NCBI GenBank assembly: GCA_016875155.1
Contig: VGSD01000107.1
Span: forward strand, 1 to 8,221
Reading direction: 5' to 3'
Source of the DNA: Deltaproteobacteria bacterium
Lineage (GTDB): Bacteria; Desulfobacterota; BSN033; UBA1163
Length of the DNA stretch: 8,221 bases
Both the position numbers and the translations under genes were made by a program. Positions 1 to 5,755 of this stretch are shown here, one piece after another; position 1 is the stretch's first letter; each line of letters starts with the position of its first letter. The notes beneath the pieces are model-generated. The model did not search any database and was not told where the DNA came from. It saw nothing but the letters and a program-made list of their open reading frames with translations.

Positions 1-280
1 CAAGGGCCTCCATCACCCCTCTCCCAATCTCAAACCGGAAAGGATCGTATCCGAAGAGAGCCAGATGGGAAGGTCCGCTGCCAGGAGTAATCCCATAGGA
101 GATGGGGTCAATCAATCCGCAGATGGATTGATAAACGAGGCGATCTAGGTTTGGCGTCTTCGCCGCCTCCAATTCCGTCTTACCACGAACAGGAAGCCCC
201 CCAATCCCATCCATCACGATCAGTATCAGCTTTGATTCGGTTTGTATAGTAAGCGAACGAAGAATATTGTCCGGAATCAT
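1..280 (-). CDS. apgM: 2,3-bisphosphoglycerate-independent phosphoglycerate mutase, archaeal type (ApgM), N-terminal part only
   Basis: This is the 5' portion of a gene that runs off the left edge; 93 codons of a protein normally about 400 residues long are visible. The enzyme interconverts 3-phosphoglycerate and 2-phosphoglycerate in cytosolic glycolysis/gluconeogenesis and belongs to the alkaline-phosphatase-like metalloenzymes. Visible signatures are the metal-binding VMDGIGG segment (Asp24), GKTELEAAKTPNLDRL (about 33-48) and TPGSGPSHLALFGYDP (about 65-80), with the presumed nucleophilic serine in the GS step (Ser68), then GRGVMEAL at the edge. The ATG at 280 is favoured because family members begin close to this point and a GAGG lies 7 nt upstream. 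No other in-frame start is nearby upstream. The start overlaps the stop of a small leader ORF. The gene lies 93 nt downstream of the HDAC-like gene on the same strand, so co-transcription is possible. Family assignment is confident; activity depends on the unseen C-terminal part. Confidence 0.88.
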   Translation of the reverse strand, partial: MIPDNILRSLTIQTESKLILIVMDGIGGLPVRGKTELEAAKTPNLDRLVYQSICGLIDPISYGITPGSGPSHLALFGYDPFRFEIGRGVMEAL

Positions 281-303
281 ATTTCCGCCTCTATTAAACC
301 CAT
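277..303 (-). CDS. putative 8-residue leader ORF overlapping the apgM start
   Basis: A minus-strand ATG at 303 opens an 8-codon reading frame (MGLIEAEI) whose TGA stop overlaps the apgM ATG as ATGA. It is preceded by a much better Shine-Dalgarno sequence than apgM has: GGAGG at 316-312, leaving 8 nt to the ATG. The peptide resembles nothing I recognise. The arrangement is typical of translational coupling by stop-start reinitiation. The alternative is a one-base sequence error or frameshift that has separated the real apgM start from its ribosome binding site, but family N-termini fit the ATG at 280. Confidence 0.4.
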   Translation of the reverse strand: MGLIEAEI

Positions 304-309
304 GTGTAT

Positions 310-320
310 CCCCTCCTTTT
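310..320 (-). promoter_or_regulatory. strong Shine-Dalgarno sequence ahead of the apgM leader ORF
   Basis: On the minus strand this reads AAAAGGAGGGG, the strongest ribosome-binding match in the window. It is spaced 8 nt from the leader ATG at 303 but 31 nt from the apgM ATG, too far to serve apgM directly. Confidence 0.65.
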
Positions 321-373
321 TATAACTGTTTATCCCATAATCCATAATTTGTAAAGCAAATGGTGAGGCCCCA

Positions 374-1240
374 CTATCTGTGGGCAGGGATCTGCACTTC
401 TGCCAAAACCTCAATCATCCGAGGGATCAGGTAGTGGGCGAGATCTCTCCGACCCCCTCCGCATAAAGCAATAATGAATCTCCCCTTAGAAACTTCATCT
501 GCTATTTTTTTAAGTTCCTTAGCTAAAAAGATATGAACTTCAGGTGTAAGTCCAATATCTCCATATTCTCCTTGGGTTCCGTCATATCCCCAGTTCCAAA
601 AAAGAATCTCAGGGCGGAAGCTTTTGACTTTCGGGAGATAGCCTTCCTTAATAAGCCTTAAGTATTCTTCATCTTTGACCCTACTAGGAACCTGAATATT
701 GATGTTGCTGTTTTCCTCCCGAAAAAGATATCCACAAAAGCAAACATACAGGACATCTGGATCCGCTCTAAAGACCTCCCATGTTCCGTCGCCATGATGA
801 GCATCCGTATCAATGATTGCAAATCTTTTTACTCCGAATTCTTTCCGAAGCTCCTGAATCGCAATCCCAGCTCCGTTAAAGTAACATCCCCCGCCGAAAA
901 AATCGGGGCCAGCATGGTGGTCACCGTATCCCGTGAAAACAAAGGCATTGTCAATCTCACCCCTCCCTATCTTTTCAGCAGCTCTCACCGTTCCGGATGC
1001 GGACAGGAGCGCCCCTTCAAAAACCCCTGCCCTCCTCACTTCCTCAATCATCTCAGATGTATGGACTTGAAGCAGGGCTTCGTAAGAAACAGGATTCAGA
1101 TCAAAAGAAGAGGCAGGTTTTGAAGGATAGAATGCATCATAGAAGAAGACATTTTCTCTTCCGAGAATTCCCTCCAGTGCATTTGGAAAGTCCCGAAGCC
1201 GATTACCTTCTTGATAATAGAAGAATATCCCTGTTCGCAC
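374..1240 (-). CDS. histone deacetylase superfamily protein lacking the catalytic tyrosine
   Basis: A 288-residue protein with the arginase/deacetylase fold of the HDAC, AcuC and acetylpolyamine amidohydrolase superfamily, zinc enzymes that hydrolyse N-acyl amide bonds. Visible motifs are the His-His dyad in GYGDHHAGPDFFGGGCYFNG (His108/His109), the metal ligands in DTDAHHGDGTWEVF (Asp146, His148) and the third ligand in WGYDGTQGEYGDIGLT (Asp220). At the place where the superfamily has GGY with the transition-state tyrosine, this protein has CGGGRRDLAHYLIP (Gly261-Gly263). The Tyr is therefore absent, and the nearest is Tyr270. It is shorter than typical AcuC proteins (about 370 residues). 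The start is GTG: an in-frame TAA lies about 10 nt upstream and the RTGIFF opening matches where relatives begin. No Shine-Dalgarno sequence is visible, and an inverted repeat begins 17 nt upstream. The gene is divergent from the amidohydrolase and upstream of apgM. Fold is confident; substrate is unknown. Confidence 0.85.
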   Translation of the reverse strand: MRTGIFFYYQEGNRLRDFPNALEGILGRENVFFYDAFYPSKPASSFDLNPVSYEALLQVHTSEMIEEVRRAGVFEGALLSASGTVRAAEKIGRGEIDNAFVFTGYGDHHAGPDFFGGGCYFNGAGIAIQELRKEFGVKRFAIIDTDAHHGDGTWEVFRADPDVLYVCFCGYLFREENSNINIQVPSRVKDEEYLRLIKEGYLPKVKSFRPEILFWNWGYDGTQGEYGDIGLTPEVHIFLAKELKKIADEVSKGRFIIALCGGGRRDLAHYLIPRMIEVLAEVQIPAHR

Positions 1241-1256
1241 GATCTTTTGTTATTTG

Positions 1257-1336
1257 GTCAACCCTGAGCGTTCGACTTAAGCTCACGCCGAAGGCAAACC
1301 CCAGCAGCTTGTCCTGAGCGCAGTCGAAGGGTTGAC
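1257..1336. repeat. 80-bp intergenic inverted repeat (REP-like)
   Basis: The element is bounded by perfect 9-bp arms, GTCAACCCT (1257-1265) and AGGGTTGAC (1328-1336). Just inside, TGAGCG/TTCGAC on the left corresponds to GCTCA/GTCGAA words on the right, giving an imperfect palindrome made of the CCTTCGAC/GCTCAGG words common in dispersed bacterial intergenic repeats. It lies 17 nt upstream of the GTG start of the HDAC-like gene, so it would form a hairpin in the 5' leader of that mRNA if transcription starts upstream of it. Confidence 0.65.
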
Positions 1337-1361
1337 TTCCCTTGTGATAAATCGTAAAAAT

Positions 1362-1518
1362 TTATTAAAACAAACGCAATCAATTTATTGCCATTGCCAA
1401 AATCGAGATTCCGAAATCCTTAGATCCTGAACTTGCTTCAGGACCTGGTTCGGAATGACACACTTTTTCTAGTCATGCTGAACTCGTTTCAGCATCTCAT
1501 TCAATGCGTTTGCATTAG
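1362..1518. repeat. 157-bp structured repeat, copy 1 (MITE-like)
   Basis: This aligns without gaps to 5573-5729 with about 11 mismatches (roughly 93% identity), in the same orientation, at an offset of exactly 4,211 bp. It has imperfect terminal inverted repeats: CAAACGCAAT at 1371-1380 against AATGCGTTTG at 1503-1512, with TA at both outer ends (1366-1367 and 1516-1517). Inside are a nested hairpin (ATTCCGAA 1408-1415 with TTCGGAAT 1449-1456, enclosing TCCTGAA 1425-1431 with TTCAGGA 1437-1443) and a second perfect 8-bp hairpin (ATGCTGAA 1475-1482, TTCAGCAT 1488-1495). It has no coding capacity of its own. A small non-autonomous mobile element or dispersed intergenic repeat is the best description. 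Confidence 0.85.
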
Positions 1519-1604
1519 ATTGAATGTTCTTCTCTCGATTCACCTAATTATAGAGGATTGACATTAAGAATTCCAAATCTGAGTGCGAAAGAGAAGCATC
1601 ATCG

Positions 1605-3152
1605 ATGACAGATCTTATCTTATTCAATGCGAATGTGATCACGATGGATCCGACCTCTCCCGTCGCTCAATTAGTAGCCATTCGTAATGGAAAGATCGAA
1701 AAGGTTGCGGGAAATGACCATCTTAAGGACCTAAGAAATTCAAAAACAAAAGTGATCGATTGTCATGGTAAAACAGTTTTGCCGGGTTTTATTGACGCCC
1801 ACATCCACTTTCATGGTTTTTCCGAAAGACTGATGACACTTAATTTAAAACCCCGTAACAATATTCGGTCTATTTCTGACATTCAAACAAAAATTCGAGA
1901 GACATCTCAGCAACAACCGCCGGGAACCTGGATCAGGGGAAGAGGATATAACGAATTCTATCTTGCTGAAAAAAGACACCCCACACGATGGGATCTTGAC
2001 GTGGCGACCTCCACTCATCCAATAAAATTAACGCATCGCTCAGGGCGTGCTCATGTCTTAAATAGTCTTGCTTTAAAACTTGTTAATATTTCAAAGGAAA
2101 CAGCCGGTCCAACAGATGGCCTTATCGATCGGGATATTGAGACCGGGGAACCAACGGAGTTACTCTATGGAATGGGTGACACTCTTGCCAAACTCATACC
2201 TCCAATTGACCATGATCAGATGGAGCTAGGAGTTAAACTTGCAAATACACAGCTATCTTCTTTGGGTATAACATCGATTCACGACGCCTCCCCTCGGAAC
2301 AATCTTAGCCGCTGGAAAATGTTTGAACGCTGGATAGAGAGTGGACTCCTAAGATCGAGGGTATGCATGGCCCTCGGTATGGAAGGTTATGAGGAATATC
2401 GAAAGCATCCCTTTCAAACTCGAATCGATGAAAATCGGCTCAGGGTTCAAGGTCTAAAGATTATTCTGCATGAAACCACCGGACGGCTCTATCCGACCCA
2501 AGAAGAATTGAATGAGATGGTTCTTGACATTCATCGATCTGGATTGCAGGCCGTTCTCCATGCCATTGAAGGCAAAGCCATTGAGGCTGCCTGCGATGCG
2601 ATCGAATATGCATTAAAGAAATCTCCGAGATCCGATCACAGACACCGAATCGAACACTGTTCTGTTTGTACTCCTGCGTTAGCAAAGCGTTTAGCTTCTT
2701 TGGGAATCATGGTGGTTACCCAACCTTCTTTCATTTATTATAATGGAGATCGGTACCTCAAGACCGTTCCAGAAGTAAACCTGAAGCACTTATACCCTTT
2801 CTCCACCCTCATCAAGAATGGGGTCCCTGTTGCCGGAAGTTCGGATTGCCCCGTGGTGCCGGCAAATCCAATCATGGGTGTCTATGCAGCTGTCTCTCGG
2901 AGGACCGAGGCCGGAGACTTCGTTTTACCTGATGAAAAGGTCACTCCCTTGGAAGCCATAAAGATGTATACACTCGACGCGGCTAAAGCCACCTCCCAAG
3001 AGAGAGTCAAAGGATCGATTGAGCCTGGCAAGCTGGCTGACCTGGTGGTTTTGAGTGGTGATCCAACAAAGCTTCCGGCAGATGAGGTAAAGGATATTGA
3101 AGTGGGAATGACTATTCTTGGTGGTGAAGTGGTATGGGACAAAATGAACTAA
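1605..3152 (+). CDS. YtcJ-type metal-dependent amidohydrolase (amidohydrolase 3 family)
   Basis: A complete 515-residue protein of the amidohydrolase superfamily: N- and C-terminal beta-sandwich segments around a TIM barrel. Family members hydrolyse amide or related C-N bonds in diverse small molecules. Visible landmarks are the opening LILFNANVITMD, the metal-binding HxH in PGFIDAHIHFHGF (His66, His68), Lys285 in GLKIILHE, His319 in LHAIEGKA, His351 in HRIEHC, Asp414 in GSSDCPVVP, and the C-terminal GSIEPGKLADLVVLSGDP typical of the family. Length agrees with relatives (about 520-550). Two family words are altered: the usual DG after the barrel lysine is His-Glu (289-290), and HAIGD is HAIEG. 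The ATG at 1605 has only a weak purine-rich GAGAAG upstream. The gene is the only rightward one; its TAA overlaps the stop of the convergent CoA-transferase gene by 4 nt. No signal peptide, so cytosolic. The substrate is not predictable. Confidence 0.88.
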   Translation: MTDLILFNANVITMDPTSPVAQLVAIRNGKIEKVAGNDHLKDLRNSKTKVIDCHGKTVLPGFIDAHIHFHGFSERLMTLNLKPRNNIRSISDIQTKIRETSQQQPPGTWIRGRGYNEFYLAEKRHPTRWDLDVATSTHPIKLTHRSGRAHVLNSLALKLVNISKETAGPTDGLIDRDIETGEPTELLYGMGDTLAKLIPPIDHDQMELGVKLANTQLSSLGITSIHDASPRNNLSRWKMFERWIESGLLRSRVCMALGMEGYEEYRKHPFQTRIDENRLRVQGLKIILHETTGRLYPTQEELNEMVLDIHRSGLQAVLHAIEGKAIEAACDAIEYALKKSPRSDHRHRIEHCSVCTPALAKRLASLGIMVVTQPSFIYYNGDRYLKTVPEVNLKHLYPFSTLIKNGVPVAGSSDCPVVPANPIMGVYAAVSRRTEAGDFVLPDEKVTPLEAIKMYTLDAAKATSQERVKGSIEPGKLADLVVLSGDPTKLPADEVKDIEVGMTILGGEVVWDKMN

Positions 3153-4336
3153 CCAATAATTCCTCTCTCAATATATGAGGATAGATCATCTTCTTTAAAC
3201 CCCAGTAGTTCCAGATAGACATACCGATTGTCTTCCCCTAACAGGGGCGCTGCCTTCCAACGGGCCTTCGGATAATCACTGAACTTAATAGGAGTTGTAT
3301 CTGTAGTGGTCCTCCCTAACACAGGATGATTTAGCTCCACAAAAAACTCTCTTGCCGCCAACTGAGGATCTTTTGCCAGGTCTTCTCCATTCTGAACCAC
3401 ACCTGCTGAAACGCCGACTTCCTGAAGAAGCTGCACCACCTCTTCCGGAGAATGCTGTACTGTCCATTGCTCAATGAATCCGTCCAATTCCTTTGAGTTT
3501 TCTTTCCTTTTCAATAAGCTGGAGAACCTCTCTTCTTTAGTCCAGGAAGGGTCGCCCATGACATGACAGAGAGCTTTCCATTCAACCTCATTGAAAACCG
3601 CAATGACACACCATCGGTCCATCCCCGAACATTTATAACATCCACAGGGGGCGGCAGGAATATCATTGGGGCGGTTTCCCTGAGGGAATATTTCTCTTTG
3701 ATTCATTGAAGCATCCATAAGGGCCGGCCCCATTAAAGTGCACATCGCTTCGTATTCTGATAGATCGATATACTGCCCCTGGCCTGTTCTGTCCCGGTAT
3801 TCCAGGGCTGATAAAATAGCTAAAGAAGTATAAAGGCCAGCGATCATGTCGGCATAGGAATAACCCACTCCAAGAGGAGAATCTTTTTCAAAAGAAGTGA
3901 GATAAGTTAAACCTGAAAGGGCCTGGATCGTTGGTCCAAAACCCACGAAATCCTTCCATGGACCGGTCTGCCCCATGGCAGAAAGGCTTACCATGATAAG
4001 ATCAGGTTTTACCACTTTTATTTCTTCGTAACTCAGGCCCCAGTTTGCCATAACCCGGGGAGAAAAATTTTCGATTAACACATCGCTTTTTTCTATCAAT
4101 TTTAGGACAATTTCTTTCGCTTCCGGGTGACTCATGTCGAGAGTAATGCTTCGTTTATTCCGATTCCAGGTGTTGAAATATCCCGTAAGATTAGATTCGG
4201 CTCCCCTGGATGTCTTCTTAGATTGCACCTTGATGACTTCAGCCCCAAAATCAGCAAGAATCCTCGTGGCATAGGGTCCAGCCAGAACCCAGGTAAAATC
4301 CAAAACTCTCAATCCGTTGAGGATTCCATTTCCCAT
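3149..4336 (-). CDS. CaiB/BaiF class III CoA-transferase, presumed catalytic subunit
   Basis: A complete 395-residue family III CoA-transferase, cytosolic enzymes that move CoA between acyl-CoA and a free carboxylate through an aspartyl-CoA thioester. The N-terminus has the classic LRVLDFTWVLAGPYATRILADFGAEVIKV (about 9-37, with AGP at 19-21), then RNKRSITLD, VLIENFSPRVM, and GYSYADMIAGL with the catalytic Asp163. TGQGQYIDLSEYEA follows, and APLLGEDN marks the C-terminal region. Length is normal for the family (380-410). The ATG at 4336 is supported by AGAGGG ending 7 nt upstream; this ribosome-binding site overlaps the stop of the preceding paralogue, with a 12-nt gap, indicating translational coupling. 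The upstream neighbour is a paralogue lacking the catalytic Asp, which suggests a hetero-oligomer. The 3' end overlaps the amidohydrolase stop by 4 nt, leaving no room for an intergenic terminator. Acyl substrates are unknown. Confidence 0.92.
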   Translation of the reverse strand: MGNGILNGLRVLDFTWVLAGPYATRILADFGAEVIKVQSKKTSRGAESNLTGYFNTWNRNKRSITLDMSHPEAKEIVLKLIEKSDVLIENFSPRVMANWGLSYEEIKVVKPDLIMVSLSAMGQTGPWKDFVGFGPTIQALSGLTYLTSFEKDSPLGVGYSYADMIAGLYTSLAILSALEYRDRTGQGQYIDLSEYEAMCTLMGPALMDASMNQREIFPQGNRPNDIPAAPCGCYKCSGMDRWCVIAVFNEVEWKALCHVMGDPSWTKEERFSSLLKRKENSKELDGFIEQWTVQHSPEEVVQLLQEVGVSAGVVQNGEDLAKDPQLAAREFFVELNHPVLGRTTTDTTPIKFSDYPKARWKAAPLLGEDNRYVYLELLGFKEDDLSSYIERGIIG

Positions 4337-4351
4337 CTGAGTCCCTCTTTA
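4334..4351 (-). promoter_or_regulatory. coupled stop / ribosome-binding site / start between the CoA-transferase genes
   Basis: The upstream subunit ends in TAA at 4351-4349, the sequence AAAGAGGG runs through that stop, and the downstream ATG lies at 4336-4334. Ribosomes ending the first gene are thus placed on the Shine-Dalgarno of the second, which would balance the two subunits. Confidence 0.6.
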
Positions 4352-5569
4352 AATAACTCCCATGGCTGAAAGTTCTTGTAATTCATTCTCAGTAAGGCCC
4401 AATTCTTTTTGATATATCTGGACGTTGTCTTCGCCAATGAGCGGCGCACGTTCCCACCGATCCAATGAACAACCATCGAACTTATAGGGAGCCCCAGAAT
4501 ACTGAATGGATGTTCCAATCTCCGGGTGACCCACCTCGACGAAAAATCCCCGCGATTTCAGCTGGGGACTCTCCAGAACTTTCTCTGGGGAACACACCGT
4601 AGTCCATGGAAATCGCATAAGCTGACCTATCTCAAAAAGCTCCTGGACGGTATGAATTCTGGCCCATCGTTGAACCACTTCAATCACATGATCCAGATGT
4701 CTCTGGCGATACTCCTCTTCCTTCCATCTCTCTTCTGTCAAATCCTCTGCCATGCCCTCGCCGGCCATCCATTCAACCAGGGTCTCCCATTGTTGATGGA
4801 GGCTTATGAGAATATGGCCATCTTTACAGGAAAGAACACAGAAATTGTTATTCCAGTGTAAGCCTCCCTGTCTTTTAGCCACAATGTTTTCGTAAAAATA
4901 GCGAATCCATACATGTTCCAAGGTAGAAACCACTGCTTCCTGAATCGAGATGTCGAGATGCTCTCCTTTTCCACTCTGCGCCCGCTTTTTCAAAGCGAGT
5001 AAAGTGCCAATCGCACCAAAGAGAGAGGCTGTATAATAAGATTGCTCTCCAAAAGGTTTAAGAGGAGGAGTTGAGGGAGAACCGGACACGCACATCTGTC
5101 CACCAAATGCTGAACTCACTATGTCACAAGACTTGTATTGGCTCCTGGGACCATCTTGTCCGAAACCTGTCACTGAAACCAAAATGAGTTTGGGGTTTGT
5201 TCTGCTCAATATCTCAAAGCTCAATCCAAGGTCTTTAAGGTATCCTGGAGAAAAGCTCTCCACCACAACATCAACCCTGCTTACCAGTCTGCGAAATATT
5301 CCCTTGCCTTCGGGATGCCCTAAATTAAGCGTGATCCCCAGTTTATTGGTGTTATTATAAAGGAAAAACAGGCTCCTTTCAGGGTGGGGAGAGTTTCCTA
5401 AGAATGGGCCTCTCTTTCGAGATGGATCTCCACCGGGTCTCTCTATTTTAATGACGTATGCCCCCATATCCGCTAAAAGCTTTGAGCAAAAGCTCGCTTT
5501 CTCATCTGCTAAGTCCAGTATTCGTATTCCTTCCAGAAAGCTAATTCTTGGGTCTTTCGCTTGCATCAT
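4349..5569 (-). CDS. CaiB/BaiF CoA-transferase paralogue without catalytic Asp, presumed partner subunit
   Basis: A complete 406-residue member of the class III CoA-transferase family. Family words are LEGIRILDLADEKASFCSKLLADMGAYVIKIERPGGDPSR split over residues 12-51, NKLGITLNL, VVVESFSPGYL, VSVTGFGQDGP, SGKGEHLDISIQEA (about 199-212) and APLIGEDN. Two active-site features of its neighbour are absent. The AGP motif is replaced by DEKASF, and the catalytic Asp aligns without gaps to Tyr178 in GEQSYYTASLFG, with no Asp at all between 149 and 206. The family has two-subunit precedents such as benzylsuccinate CoA-transferase (BbsE/BbsF), whose DLADEK opening this protein resembles from memory. 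A structural or CoA-binding partner of the adjacent active subunit is therefore likely. ATG at 5569 is followed at once by a second ATG. No Shine-Dalgarno is visible and repeat copy 2 begins only 3 nt upstream. Confidence 0.88.
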   Translation of the reverse strand: MMQAKDPRISFLEGIRILDLADEKASFCSKLLADMGAYVIKIERPGGDPSRKRGPFLGNSPHPERSLFFLYNNTNKLGITLNLGHPEGKGIFRRLVSRVDVVVESFSPGYLKDLGLSFEILSRTNPKLILVSVTGFGQDGPRSQYKSCDIVSSAFGGQMCVSGSPSTPPLKPFGEQSYYTASLFGAIGTLLALKKRAQSGKGEHLDISIQEAVVSTLEHVWIRYFYENIVAKRQGGLHWNNNFCVLSCKDGHILISLHQQWETLVEWMAGEGMAEDLTEERWKEEEYRQRHLDHVIEVVQRWARIHTVQELFEIGQLMRFPWTTVCSPEKVLESPQLKSRGFFVEVGHPEIGTSIQYSGAPYKFDGCSLDRWERAPLIGEDNVQIYQKELGLTENELQELSAMGVI

Positions 5570-5572
5570 ATC

Positions 5573-5729
5573 TTATTAATACAACGGCAATTGATTTATT
5601 GTCATTGCCAAAATCGAGATTCCGAAATCCTTAGATCCTGAACTTGCTTCAGGACCTGGTTCGGAATGACAGACTTATTCTTGTCATGCTGAACTCGTTT
5701 CAGCATCTCATTGAATGCGTTTGTATTAG
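5573..5729. repeat. 157-bp structured repeat, copy 2 (MITE-like)
   Basis: This is the second copy of the element at 1362-1518, same orientation, gap-free, about 93% identical. Its ends carry a perfect 8-bp inverted repeat, TAATACAA (5577-5584) and TTGTATTA (5721-5728), so each end carries a TA dinucleotide. The nested hairpin is at 5619-5667 and the second hairpin at 5686-5706. It fills most of the 186-bp gap between the NMO-like gene and the CoA-transferase pair, all on the minus strand, and stops 3 nt before the ATG at 5569. It may therefore form RNA structure inside a polycistronic message or mark a boundary between two transcription units. Confidence 0.85.
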
Positions 5730-5755
5730 TACTGATGTGGGTGCACTTCAACCGC

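Larger units (their letters stand above)
1241..1604. other. divergent intergenic region filled by two repeat elements
   Basis: This 364-bp gap separates the HDAC-like gene (leftward) from the amidohydrolase (rightward). It holds an 80-bp inverted repeat (1257-1336), a short AT-rich stretch, and copy 1 of the 157-bp repeat (1362-1518). The remaining 86 bp (1519-1604) form the amidohydrolase leader. A TTGACA occurs at 1558-1563 but no convincing -10 box follows at 16-18 nt, and the AT-rich TAATTATAGA at 1545-1554 has only a poor -35 partner. No coding signal is seen here. Confidence 0.6.

Noticed and set aside
374..1240. Naming the HDAC-like gene acuC
   Set aside because: No acetoin or acetyl-CoA synthetase genes are adjacent, the protein is shorter than AcuC and the catalytic Tyr is missing, so a specific name is not justified.
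794..1317. Plus-strand open frames of about 106-109 codons opposite the HDAC-like gene
   Set aside because: They are antisense shadows with low-complexity, non-family sequence; the minus-strand frame carries a full set of HDAC motifs.
1408..1495. Repeat hairpins as intrinsic terminators
   Set aside because: The stems are short and AT-balanced and no run of T residues follows on either strand at the right distance (the T-rich CTTTTTCT at 1463-1470 is interrupted and only follows one strand in copy 1), so no terminator is called.
1558..1586. TTGACA at 1558-1563 as a sigma-70 -35 box for the amidohydrolase
   Set aside because: A perfect -35 hexamer is present, but the hexamer 17 nt downstream (GAGTGC) does not resemble a -10 box, and the implied start would fall almost on the start codon.
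4127..4861. Plus-strand and alternative minus-strand frames within the CoA-transferase genes
   Set aside because: They lie inside two well-supported genes, show no recognisable domain and lack proper ribosome-binding sites.
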